From assembly GCA_900553765.1 (NCBI GenBank), contig USET01000010.1, positions 1-16,954 on the forward strand: DNA of 16,954 bases, read 5' to 3'. Source of the stretch: an uncultured Mycoplasmatota bacterium (GTDB lineage Bacteria > Bacillota_I > Bacilli_A > RF39 > UBA660). This document shows positions 1-6,739 of this stretch, piece after piece. The notes beneath the pieces are model-generated. The model had not been told where the DNA came from, searched no databases, and saw nothing but the letters and a program-made list of their open reading frames with translations. The position numbers and the translations under genes were made by a program. Numbering within the stretch: the first letter of the stretch is position 1; each line of letters begins with the position of its first letter.

Positions 1-6
1 GGTTTA

Positions 7-15
7 TGATATAAT
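7..15 (+). promoter_or_regulatory. Extended -10 promoter of the four-gene repair operon
   Basis: TGATATAAT is a perfect extended -10 (TGn plus TATAAT). Any -35 lies outside the window. Transcription would start near 22, which places the ATG at 14 inside the promoter and argues for a start codon at 38. The same TGATATAAT string recurs at 6715-6723. Confidence 0.6.
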
Positions 16-37
16 GAAACAAGAAAAGATGGTGCAT

Positions 38-892
38 ATGAAAGCAATTTTAGAATATGAAGTAAAAGAAAGAGAATCATTGCTTCCCTTTCTGGAGCAG
101 AATTTAAAAGATATATCAAAAAAGAAAATAAAAAGTTATTTAACGCATGGCTGTGTATATGTAGATCATAAAAAAGTAACACAGTATAACTATAGTTTAG
201 TGCCTGGACAAAAGATAGAAATACATCGAAGCCAAAGAAGTAGTGAGAATACGGGAGAACTAGATATTTTATACGAGGATAGAGACTTACTTGTCGTGAA
301 TAAGAAATCCGGGTTACTTACGATTTCGACAGAGAAAGAAAAAGAGAGAACCCTGTATCATATGGCAAGTAATTACGTAAAGAAAAACTATAAAAATGGC
401 AAGATATTCATCGTTCATCGGTTAGATAGAGATACATCTGGAGTCGTTGTATTTGCTAAGAATGAGCATATGAAAGAAATGTTACAAAAAAATTGGAACG
501 AACTTGTTTCATATCGTGGATATATTGCGATTCTCGAAGGGAATTTGCCAAAGAAAGAAGGCATGATTCATACATGGTTAAAAGAAGATGGAAACTATCG
601 AGTGCATTCAGTAAAAAATAAAAAAGACGGTAAGGAAGCAATAACGCTATATAAGGTAATCAAAGAAAGAAAAGATACAACTATCGTTGAAATAGAGTTA
701 AAAACTGGAAGGAAAAATCAGATACGAGTTCACTTTAGCGAACTTGGTTATCCGGTTGTAGGAGATAAAAAATATGGTGCTCGAAAGCGCTCTTCTCGGT
801 TAGAGTTGCACGCCCATCGTTTAAAATTAAGACATCCGGTGACACATAGAGAAATGGAATGGATTGCTCCGATTCCTGAAGAGATGAAGTAG
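38..892 (+). CDS. RluA-family 23S rRNA/tRNA pseudouridine synthase
   Basis: This enzyme isomerises specific uridines in structured RNA to pseudouridine. An N-terminal S4-like RNA-binding region (about residues 12-60) is followed by the catalytic domain. The signature HRLDRDTSG starts at residue 127, and Asp130 is the expected catalytic nucleophile. Downstream the protein has the family's LKTGRKNQIRVH strand and a GDKKYG segment. The length of 284 residues is normal for the family. I place the start at 38 because the in-frame ATG at 14 overlaps the -10 box. The ATG at 29 is also possible, and the Shine-Dalgarno site (GGTG at 31-34) is weak. It is the first gene of an operon with the next three. 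The exact RNA target (RluA, RluC, RluD or a Bacillus YhcT/YjbO/YlyB type) cannot be read from sequence alone. Confidence 0.9.
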   Translation: MKAILEYEVKERESLLPFLEQNLKDISKKKIKSYLTHGCVYVDHKKVTQYNYSLVPGQKIEIHRSQRSSENTGELDILYEDRDLLVVNKKSGLLTISTEKEKERTLYHMASNYVKKNYKNGKIFIVHRLDRDTSGVVVFAKNEHMKEMLQKNWNELVSYRGYIAILEGNLPKKEGMIHTWLKEDGNYRVHSVKNKKDGKEAITLYKVIKERKDTTIVEIELKTGRKNQIRVHFSELGYPVVGDKKYGARKRSSRLELHAHRLKLRHPVTHREMEWIAPIPEEMK

Positions 893-905
893 AAAAGAGG
901 TAAAT

Positions 906-1262
906 ATGAATCATTTATTTATTGCATATCCAAAGTGCAGTACTTGTCAAAAAGCAAAAAAATGGTTAGAAGAACATAAGATTGAATTTGAAGAAAGACA
1001 TATTGTCGATAACCATCCTTTAAAAGAAGAATTGAAAAAGTGGCATCGTGAAAGTGGATTACCATTGAAGCGTTTTTTTAATACGAGTGGATTAAAATAT
1101 AAGGAACTAGGATTAAAAGATAAACTTCCAATGATGAGTGAAGAGGAACAATTAGATTTACTATCTAGCGATGGAATGTTAGTAAAAAGACCACTTTTGA
1201 TTACACCATCGCATATATATGTTGGATTCAAAGAAAAAGAGTGGAGTAGTTTAGAATCATGA
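906..1262 (+). CDS. ArsC/Spx-family thioredoxin-fold protein (YusI-like)
   Basis: This 118-residue protein belongs to the arsenate reductase/Spx superfamily. It opens with a beta strand leading into Cys11-Ser-Thr-Cys14, a CxxC in the usual active-site position. Arg95 in the KRPLL segment matches the conserved Arg-Pro of the family. It has the NTSGLKYKELGL motif typical of ArsC-like proteins. The Shine-Dalgarno sequence AAGAGG lies just before the start. It is probably a redox-active reductase or a regulator. The CxxC also fits Spx/MgsR, which contact RNA polymerase, so calling it an arsenate reductase would overstate the evidence. No arsenic-resistance genes are nearby. Its stop overlaps the start of the next gene (ATGA). 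Confidence 0.8.
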   Translation: MNHLFIAYPKCSTCQKAKKWLEEHKIEFEERHIVDNHPLKEELKKWHRESGLPLKRFFNTSGLKYKELGLKDKLPMMSEEEQLDLLSSDGMLVKRPLLITPSHIYVGFKEKEWSSLES

Positions 1263-1753
1263 TAGAACATCAAGAACATGAATTTCCACCGTTTTATGAA
1301 GAGGATTCTAAGATTCTTATTTTAGGTAGTTTTCCATCTAAAAAATCGAGGGAAGTGGGTTTTTATTACATGCATCCACAAAATCGTTTTTGGAAAGTAC
1401 TAGCTCGTGTTTTTGAGTGTGAGCTGCCTGAGACACTGTCGGATAAGAAAGAATTCTTGAGAAAAAATCATATTGCTCTTTGGGATGTCATTGAAAGCTG
1501 CGATATTAAAAATTCGAGTGATGCTAGTATACGGAATGTAGAATCAACGAAGATCGTTGAACTGATGAAGAAGACAGAGATTGACACCATTGTAACAACA
1601 GGAAAAAAGGCACATGAGTTATATCAGAAGTACAGTAAAGATATCGTAGGAATTGAAGATATTACACTACCGTCTACAAGTTCTGCCAACATTGCTAATT
1701 ATAGTGAAGACGATTTAGTCAAGTGCTATCAGAGATTAAAGGAGTTTTTATGA
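1259..1753 (+). CDS. UDG-superfamily DNA glycosylase (deoxyinosine/hypoxanthine type, family 6-like)
   Basis: This enzyme probably removes deaminated bases (hypoxanthine and possibly uracil) from DNA. Motif 1 is LGSFPS (residues 22-27), followed by a GFYYMHPQNRFW segment whose Asn42 sits in the HPxNRFW motif expected to be catalytic. Motif 2 is LPSTSSAN (137-144), the loop that interacts with DNA. This combination matches the family annotated as DNA-deoxyinosine glycosylase (UDG family 6/HDG) rather than classical Ung. The length of 164 residues is normal for this compact fold. It overlaps both neighbours by ATGA junctions (1259-1262 and 1750-1753), so its translation is coupled to both the upstream gene and mutY. 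Substrate preference (inosine, uracil or both) cannot be settled from the sequence. Confidence 0.85.
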   Translation: MIEHQEHEFPPFYEEDSKILILGSFPSKKSREVGFYYMHPQNRFWKVLARVFECELPETLSDKKEFLRKNHIALWDVIESCDIKNSSDASIRNVESTKIVELMKKTEIDTIVTTGKKAHELYQKYSKDIVGIEDITLPSTSSANIANYSEDDLVKCYQRLKEFL

Positions 1754-2838
1754 AATTATCGAAGGAAATAGTAGAACCCTTACTTCATTGGTATCAAGAG
1801 AATGCGAGAAAGTTACCTTGGAGAAGTGATGCGACTCCTTACCACGTGTGGGTAAGTGAGATCATGTTACAACAAACGCGAGTAGAAGCTGTCATTGATT
1901 ACTATTACCGATTCATGGAAGCACTTCCAACAATTCAGGATTTGGCGATGATCGACGAGGAAAAACTTTTGAAACTATGGGAAGGACTTGGATATTATAG
2001 CCGTGTGCGAAATTTACAGAAAACAGCGCAACTTCTATGTCGAGATAATGAAGGGAAACTCCCGGAAAATTATGATGAGTTAATAAAACTTCCTGGGATC
2101 GGACCTTATACTGCAGGAGCGATTAGCTCGATCGCATATCAGAAAAAGGTAGCAGCTGTCGATGGGAATGTTTTACGCGTCGTCAGTCGTCTTTCCTTAG
2201 ATCCTTCATGTATCGATGAAGAGCGTGTCAAGAAAATGTGGAAAGAAGAAATCGAAAAGGTGATGCCGACAGAAAGTGGTATGTTTAATCAGGCTATGAT
2301 GGAAATTGGAGCCACTGTTTGTATTCCGAATGGAAAACCACTTTGTCACGCATGTCCACTGTCACATCTATGTAAAGCATATTGTCAAAACAAAGTATTA
2401 GAATATCCTGTGCGAAAACAAAAGAGAAAAAGAGAAGTTATACCGATGACTGTATTTTTAATGTTGTATCATGACCGTGTCGCACTTTTAAAAAGAGATC
2501 ATGAAGGACTGCTTGCTAATTTTTACGAGTTTCCAAATGTCGATGGAACATTATCGCAAGAAGAGGCGGAAACTTATTTAAAACAGAACAATATAAAATG
2601 GATTGGAATAGAAGAAGGACCAAATGCAAAACATATTTTTACACATAAAGAGTGGCATATGAAAAGTTATATTGTATGGCTGCAAGAACCAGTGGATTCT
2701 TATTTGTTTTCCACAGGAAAAGAATTAAACGAAGTCTATCCAGTTCCAAGTGCCTTTGAAAAATACCGCAAATGTGTGGAAAACTTGTGGAACGAAGAGG
2801 CTTATTTACATTTTTCCACAGGAAAACTTTTAAAGTGA
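1750..2838 (+). CDS. mutY: A/G-specific adenine DNA glycosylase MutY
   Basis: MutY excises adenine mispaired with 8-oxoguanine in base-excision repair. The HhH-GPD domain carries the catalytic Glu37 in SEIMLQQTRV, the helix-hairpin-helix LPGIGPYTAG and Asp138 (VDGNV). The 4Fe-4S cluster ligands are Cys191, Cys199, Cys202 and Cys208, spaced Cx7Cx2Cx5C. A C-terminal NUDIX-like domain (from about 232) with Phe297-Thr-His299, equivalent to the FSH loop that reads 8-oxoG, separates MutY from Nth. The start at 1750 is chosen for AAAGGAG five bases upstream and the ATGA overlap with the glycosylase. An in-frame GTG at 1723 lacks this site. The 362-residue length is normal. An exact 15-bp direct repeat near the end encodes FSTGK twice. 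Confidence 0.96.
   Translation: MKLSKEIVEPLLHWYQENARKLPWRSDATPYHVWVSEIMLQQTRVEAVIDYYYRFMEALPTIQDLAMIDEEKLLKLWEGLGYYSRVRNLQKTAQLLCRDNEGKLPENYDELIKLPGIGPYTAGAISSIAYQKKVAAVDGNVLRVVSRLSLDPSCIDEERVKKMWKEEIEKVMPTESGMFNQAMMEIGATVCIPNGKPLCHACPLSHLCKAYCQNKVLEYPVRKQKRKREVIPMTVFLMLYHDRVALLKRDHEGLLANFYEFPNVDGTLSQEEAETYLKQNNIKWIGIEEGPNAKHIFTHKEWHMKSYIVWLQEPVDSYLFSTGKELNEVYPVPSAFEKYRKCVENLWNEEAYLHFSTGKLLK
2707..2826. repeat. Cluster of three DnaA-box-like TTTTCCACA sequences
   Basis: TTTTCCACA occurs at 2707-2715 (+), 2775-2783 (minus strand, read as TGTGGAAAA) and 2812-2820 (+). Each differs from the DnaA box TTATCCACA at one position. The two plus-strand copies belong to an exact 15-bp direct repeat, TTTTCCACAGGAAAA (2707-2721 and 2812-2826), itself an inverted repeat with 6-bp arms. 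They lie in the 3' end of mutY, in the same reading frame. DnaA binding is inferred and has not been shown. Confidence 0.45.
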
Positions 2839-2854
2839 CAAAGGATGTGTAAAG

Positions 2855-2871
2855 TTGACAATATTTGTCAA
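2855..2871. promoter_or_regulatory. 17-bp palindrome TTGACAA-TAT-TTGTCAA, possible operator
   Basis: Two perfect 7-bp arms flank a 3-bp centre. It sits about 45-60 bases upstream of the expected start of the next transcript. It is flanked by two direct copies of ATGTGTAAA (2845-2853 and 2877-2885). It has no U-tract of its own, so it is not a terminator. The left arm holds a perfect TTGACA but no -10 at the proper distance. It may be a site for a dimeric regulator; which one is unknown. Confidence 0.4.
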
Positions 2872-2899
2872 AAGAAATGTGTAAATCATTTCTTTTTTT
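2870..2899 (+). terminator. Rho-independent terminator of the mutY operon
   Basis: A 10-bp AT-rich stem (2870-2879 with 2887-2896) and a 7-base loop run into a T tract ending at 2899. It lies about 30 bases after the mutY stop, and its tail abuts the next promoter. Confidence 0.7.
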
Positions 2900-2907
2900 G
2901 CTATACT
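2899..2907 (+). promoter_or_regulatory. Extended -10 promoter for the tail-anchored protein gene
   Basis: TGCTATACT is TGn plus TATACT (5 of 6 matches). The -35 position falls inside the preceding terminator and has no good match, as is common for extended -10 promoters. The start would be near 2914, about 12 bases before the ATG. Confidence 0.6.
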
Positions 2908-2925
2908 AATAATAGGGTGATGTGC

Positions 2926-4185
2926 ATGCCGGACTTAATTTATTTGGATCATACTTATCAAGTGCTAGAGCGTGTTAATTTAAATCAACATAAGTATATA
3001 TTTGCACTACATTTGAACCGGTTAGAATATCTAGAACATTCCGAAGGAATGACCTATATAAAACCAAAGCCGGAAGATTTTAAGAATAGTAAAGATCTAA
3101 CATATGTAGCAGAGCAATATTTACTAACGCAGTTTCAAAGAGATGTCGAAGCAAAGATCAACGGCGGTCAAATTCACTCTTTGGATGAACTAAAAGACAC
3201 TATGAAAAATTTTAAAACATTTGCAGAACAAGACCCAAAATTACACAACTTAATGCAGGTAAATCAGAATATGAGCTTATCGGATCCTAAATTCATGAAG
3301 ATGGTGACGGAAATGATTCAATATTATGAATCGAGAGGAATCGACAGAACACCATTAGAGTTAGAGAATGCAAAAAAAGTTGATGCGAACGATAAGGAAT
3401 ACATCCAACATGTCGATCAACAGGGAAACGTGAGTGTCGTAGAGAATAATTCTGTATTTGGTGTAAAAGAAGAATACGAGCGAAGAAAAGATGATATAAA
3501 GGATCTTTCAAAAGAAAGCGGAAGTTTGAATGCAGATACGATTTTTAAAGACATGGAGAAGTCTAAAATTGGAGTTCATCTTGAACAAGCTCATCAAGTC
3601 AATAAACAAGGTTTAAATAACGATGAAAAGTCACGTATGAATACTGTAGAGCAAACTGTAGACGATGAAGTTTTATATGATCCGATCAATAATATATATT
3701 ATAATGCACGGACCCAAGAGGTTTTAACAACAGAGCAAAAAGATGGTATGATTGCAGTAAAACGGACCTCTGGAACTGATTATGAGACAATGGACGATGG
3801 TACGATAAGACAAGAAGAATTTGATTCTATTCCGGTAGAAGAGTTTCAAGCGGATTGTTTGCTTGCCGAAGAGATGATCAATCAAATGAGTGATGAAACG
3901 AAAGATATCAACGTTGATGAACTCGTAGGTGTAATCGTCAATAAAAAAGCTGCGATGACTCCGGAACAAAGGAGAGAGTATCAGACGAAATTGTCTAACT
4001 ATATTCATTTCCGAATGGAAAAATTAAGAGAATTGGAGCAAAAAAGTATGGGTGGATATCAATACCAACTAAAGCCACCAACTCGAACAGAGGTAAGTGG
4101 ATACGCAACGCCAGTCTTACTCGGAATGCTCGTTGGCTTAACATTATTTGCGGCACCAATGATTGCACTTTTATTTCAAGCGTAA
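2926..4185 (+). CDS. Unknown C-terminally membrane-anchored protein
   Basis: I do not recognise this 419-residue protein. It has no signal peptide. The body is hydrophilic and rich in Asp, Glu, Lys and Gln, with helical stretches. It ends in one hydrophobic segment (about residues 394-416) only a few residues before the C terminus, so it is probably tail-anchored with the body in the cytoplasm. The first 50 residues look beta-rich (YQVLERVNLNQHKYIFAL) and could be a small separate module. A conserved-looking acidic/helical region near 310-385 precedes the anchor. The start at 2926 follows AGGGTGAT with good spacing. Reading from 2845 would run through the terminator and promoter. It is transcribed alone, with its own promoter and terminator, just upstream of clpC. 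A link to ClpC is possible, but only position suggests it. Confidence 0.75.
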   Translation: MPDLIYLDHTYQVLERVNLNQHKYIFALHLNRLEYLEHSEGMTYIKPKPEDFKNSKDLTYVAEQYLLTQFQRDVEAKINGGQIHSLDELKDTMKNFKTFAEQDPKLHNLMQVNQNMSLSDPKFMKMVTEMIQYYESRGIDRTPLELENAKKVDANDKEYIQHVDQQGNVSVVENNSVFGVKEEYERRKDDIKDLSKESGSLNADTIFKDMEKSKIGVHLEQAHQVNKQGLNNDEKSRMNTVEQTVDDEVLYDPINNIYYNARTQEVLTTEQKDGMIAVKRTSGTDYETMDDGTIRQEEFDSIPVEEFQADCLLAEEMINQMSDETKDINVDELVGVIVNKKAAMTPEQRREYQTKLSNYIHFRMEKLRELEQKSMGGYQYQLKPPTRTEVSGYATPVLLGMLVGLTLFAAPMIALLFQA

Positions 4186-4241
4186 TTGTGCAAAAATTGG
4201 CATATAAAAAATAAAAAGGGAATTGGCTTGAAAAATAAACG

Positions 4242-4274
4242 AAAAGAGAGAATCGAGAAAAGATTCTCTTTTTT
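4242..4274 (+). terminator. Rho-independent terminator after the tail-anchored protein gene
   Basis: AGAGAATC pairs with GATTCTCT around a 7-base loop (4255-4261). The stem extends through A-T pairs into the T tract at 4269-4274. It isolates the upstream gene from clpC. Confidence 0.85.
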
Positions 4275-4304
4275 CTGTGTTTAAAAAGACAAAAAATTTA
4301 CCAA

Positions 4305-4318
4305 CATAATCATAGAAT
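4305..4318 (+). promoter_or_regulatory. Candidate -10 region for clpC
   Basis: Two 5-of-6 matches to TATAAT occur, CATAAT (4305-4310) and TAGAAT (4313-4318). Neither has a convincing -35 or TG extension. No tandem CtsR heptads and no CIRCE element are visible between 4275 and 4339. The promoter must lie in this short region, but its exact position is unsure. Confidence 0.3.
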
Positions 4319-4339
4319 GTTAATAGAGAGGGAGATAAT

Positions 4340-6664
4340 ATGTTTGGAAATTTTACAGAAGAAGCAAGAAAAATACTAGTGATGGCAAAATCCGAGATGA
4401 AAGCGTTAAAACATCCATACGTAGGAAGTGAACATTTATTACTCGCTATTTTAAAAAATAAAAATAATGTGTCAAAGAGGTTAGGAGAGTACGACATTAC
4501 TTATGAAAATGTCAAACAGGAAATAGAGCGAATTATTGGAACGGGTTCGATGGAAGCAACGTGGTTTTTATATACGACACTGTTAAAGAGAATTTTAGAG
4601 AATGCGATCTTAGATAGTAAAGAAAATAACCAAAGTGAAGTAACGACAGAACATTTGTTTTCTAGTTTGCTAGAAGAAGGAGAAGGTGTTGCAATTCGTA
4701 TTTTGTTAGGAATGGGAGTAGACTTGGATGAATTATATGGAGAATTTTCTTATAAAATCAATCGTTCAGTGAAAGGGAAGAAACATAAGAAATTATTGTT
4801 GGAAGAATTGGGAGTAGATTTGACGAAAAAAGCGAGAGAACAAGAGCTTGATCCCGTGATTGGACGTGAGACGGAAATGCAACGTGTGTTAGAAATACTA
4901 TCCCGTCGTACGAAAAATAACCCCCTATTAATAGGGGCGGCAGGTGTAGGAAAAACAGCAATTGTAGAAGAGTTGAGTCGTCGTATCGCACTAGGGGATG
5001 TGCCGATGGCTTTAAAGAATAAACGAATTATTAGCCTCGATATGGCAACGGCTGTCGCTGGTACAAAATATCGTGGGGAATTCGAAGAACGCATTCGAAA
5101 AATATTAAAAGAAATCGAAGAGAACGACGATATCATTCTCTTTATCGACGAAATTCATACGTTGGTTGGAGCTGGAGGAGCGGAAGGTGCAATTGATGCA
5201 TCAAACATTTTTAAACCTGCTTTAGCACGAGGGAAACTACGTTGTATCGGAGCTACGACAATACAAGAATATAAGAAGTTTATGGAGGAGGATAGCGCAT
5301 TAGAGCGACGTTTTCAAAAGGTATATATCGAAGCGCCGACAAGAGAAGTAGTGAAAGAAATTTTAATGAAGTTAAAACCAATTTATGAATCTTTTCATTA
5401 CGTTATGGTAAAAGAAGAGATGATTGATTTTATGATAGAGTTGAGTGAAAGGTATATCTATGATCGGAATCAACCGGATAAAGCAATTGATTTGATGGAT
5501 GAAGTTTGCGCGAAAGTCAGTTTAAAAGAAAGCAAAGAATATACGAAGTATCATCAATTAGGAAAAAAGTTGAAAGAGGTTATAGAAGAGAAAAATCAAG
5601 CAATATTAGATAACCGTTTTGATATCGCATCGAAATGGAAAGAAAAAGAAAATCAATTGGCAGATCAAATGAATCAACTAGAACTCAAATTATATCATAA
5701 GAAAAAGACGAAGACTGTGACGAAAAAAGATATCGCAGAAGTACTACATTTAAAGACGAAGATTCCTGTCTATGAAATATTAAAAGAGAATAAGCGAGTA
5801 GTAGAAGAAATCGAAAAGAATATTACGCATCATATCATCGGACAGAAAAAGGCTGTCGAAGAGACGATTCAGGTGGCAAAGCGAATTAAACTAGGATTAA
5901 AAGAGGAAAGCAAGCCTTATTCTATGCTATATTGTGGTCCGAGTGGGGTTGGGAAGACGGAGTTATCTAAAGTGTTTGGATCCGAATTAGTAGGAAAAGA
6001 AAACGTGATTCGTCTCGATATGAGCGAATATACAGAAGCGCATTCAGTGAGTAAAATTGTTGGTGCTCCACCGGGATATGTAGGGTATAAAGACCATCAA
6101 AATGTTTTAGAGGAAATTAGGAACAAGCCTTACTCTGTCTTAATTCTAGATGAGATTGAAAAGGCTCATCCAAGTATTATTCATCTTTTATTTCAAATTT
6201 TAGATGAAGGAAAAATAAAAGATTCCAACGGAGTGGTAGTACGTTTTGATCATGTTGTTATATTGATGACTTCCAATATTGGATTCCATGAAATAAATAT
6301 CGGTTTTACAAAGGAAAACAACGATGTGGTATTGACGAAGTTAAAAGAAAATTTTTCGGTTCCTTTTATCAATCGCATCGATCAGATTATTGTGTTTGAT
6401 ACGCTTCAAGAATCTGAGATTCGTCAGATTATCGAGCAACAATTAGAAACATTGAAACAAAAATATAAAAGGAAGGGAATTCAAATTAAATTTGGACGTG
6501 AGATTCTACCTTCTTTGGTTAATTTGAGTGATTATCGCGAGTTTGGTGCACGAAGAATTTCTAAGTTAATCAAGGATAAAATAGAAAATCAAATGATGGA
6601 AGATATATTGAATCATAAAGAATGTATTACGATAACCAAAATAGAAGAAGAGGCGACTGTTTGA
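4340..6664 (+). CDS. clpC: ATP-dependent Clp protease ATPase subunit ClpC
   Basis: ClpC unfolds proteins and feeds them into ClpP in the cytoplasm. It has a two-repeat Clp N domain (about 1-145). The first AAA+ module carries Walker A GAAGVGKT (199-206) and Walker B with Asp270-Glu271. A short UVR-type middle domain (about 407-450) sets ClpC apart from ClpB and ClpA. The second AAA+ module has GPSGVGKT (533-540) and Asp604-Glu605. Ile654-Gly-Phe656 matches the (I/V/L)GF loop that docks on ClpP. At 774 residues it is slightly shorter than B. subtilis ClpC (about 810). GAGAGGGAG lies just upstream of the start. It is monocistronic: ctsR, mcsA and mcsB, its usual partners in Bacillus, are absent here, so regulation and adaptors must be encoded elsewhere or be missing. 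The stop codon lies in the loop of its terminator. Confidence 0.96.
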   Translation: MFGNFTEEARKILVMAKSEMKALKHPYVGSEHLLLAILKNKNNVSKRLGEYDITYENVKQEIERIIGTGSMEATWFLYTTLLKRILENAILDSKENNQSEVTTEHLFSSLLEEGEGVAIRILLGMGVDLDELYGEFSYKINRSVKGKKHKKLLLEELGVDLTKKAREQELDPVIGRETEMQRVLEILSRRTKNNPLLIGAAGVGKTAIVEELSRRIALGDVPMALKNKRIISLDMATAVAGTKYRGEFEERIRKILKEIEENDDIILFIDEIHTLVGAGGAEGAIDASNIFKPALARGKLRCIGATTIQEYKKFMEEDSALERRFQKVYIEAPTREVVKEILMKLKPIYESFHYVMVKEEMIDFMIELSERYIYDRNQPDKAIDLMDEVCAKVSLKESKEYTKYHQLGKKLKEVIEEKNQAILDNRFDIASKWKEKENQLADQMNQLELKLYHKKKTKTVTKKDIAEVLHLKTKIPVYEILKENKRVVEEIEKNITHHIIGQKKAVEETIQVAKRIKLGLKEESKPYSMLYCGPSGVGKTELSKVFGSELVGKENVIRLDMSEYTEAHSVSKIVGAPPGYVGYKDHQNVLEEIRNKPYSVLILDEIEKAHPSIIHLLFQILDEGKIKDSNGVVVRFDHVVILMTSNIGFHEINIGFTKENNDVVLTKLKENFSVPFINRIDQIIVFDTLQESEIRQIIEQQLETLKQKYKRKGIQIKFGREILPSLVNLSDYREFGARRISKLIKDKIENQMMEDILNHKECITITKIEEEATV

Positions 6665-6679
6665 CAGTTGCTTCTTTTT
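6645..6679 (+). terminator. Terminator of clpC that contains the clpC stop codon
   Basis: A 15-bp stem with a few G-U pairs (6645-6659 with 6665-6679) has a 5-base loop, TTTGA. The TGA stop (6662-6664) is in the loop, and the 5' arm encodes the last residues of ClpC. The U tract (6675-6679) is the end of the 3' arm. Confidence 0.85.
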
Positions 6680-6695
6680 CGAGGTTCTAAAAGAC

Positions 6696-6723
6696 TTGCA
6701 AAACTTTTCAGAAATGATATAAT
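6696..6723 (+). promoter_or_regulatory. Promoter of the 6740-7618 operon
   Basis: TTGCAA (6696-6701), a 16-base spacer and TATAAT (6718-6723), preceded by TGA to give an extended -10. It begins 17 bases after the clpC terminator. The start would be near 6730, next to the Shine-Dalgarno sequence AGGTGAT. Confidence 0.75.
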
Positions 6724-6739
6724 TATTTCAGGTGATATT

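Noticed and set aside
947..1279. 110-residue minus-strand open frame
   Set aside because: It lies wholly opposite the ArsC-like gene, which has clear family motifs; no ribosome site.
3682..3720. WW-domain-like string DPINNIYYNART in the tail-anchored protein
   Set aside because: Lacks the second Trp/Pro pattern and WW domains are essentially eukaryotic; coincidence.
4275..4339. CtsR operator upstream of clpC
   Set aside because: AGACAAA at 4286-4292 resembles one heptad with a mismatch, but no second heptad follows at the right spacing.
4171..4497. 108-residue minus-strand open frame across the clpC start
   Set aside because: It crosses a terminator, a promoter region and the well-supported clpC N domain; shadow of coding sequence.
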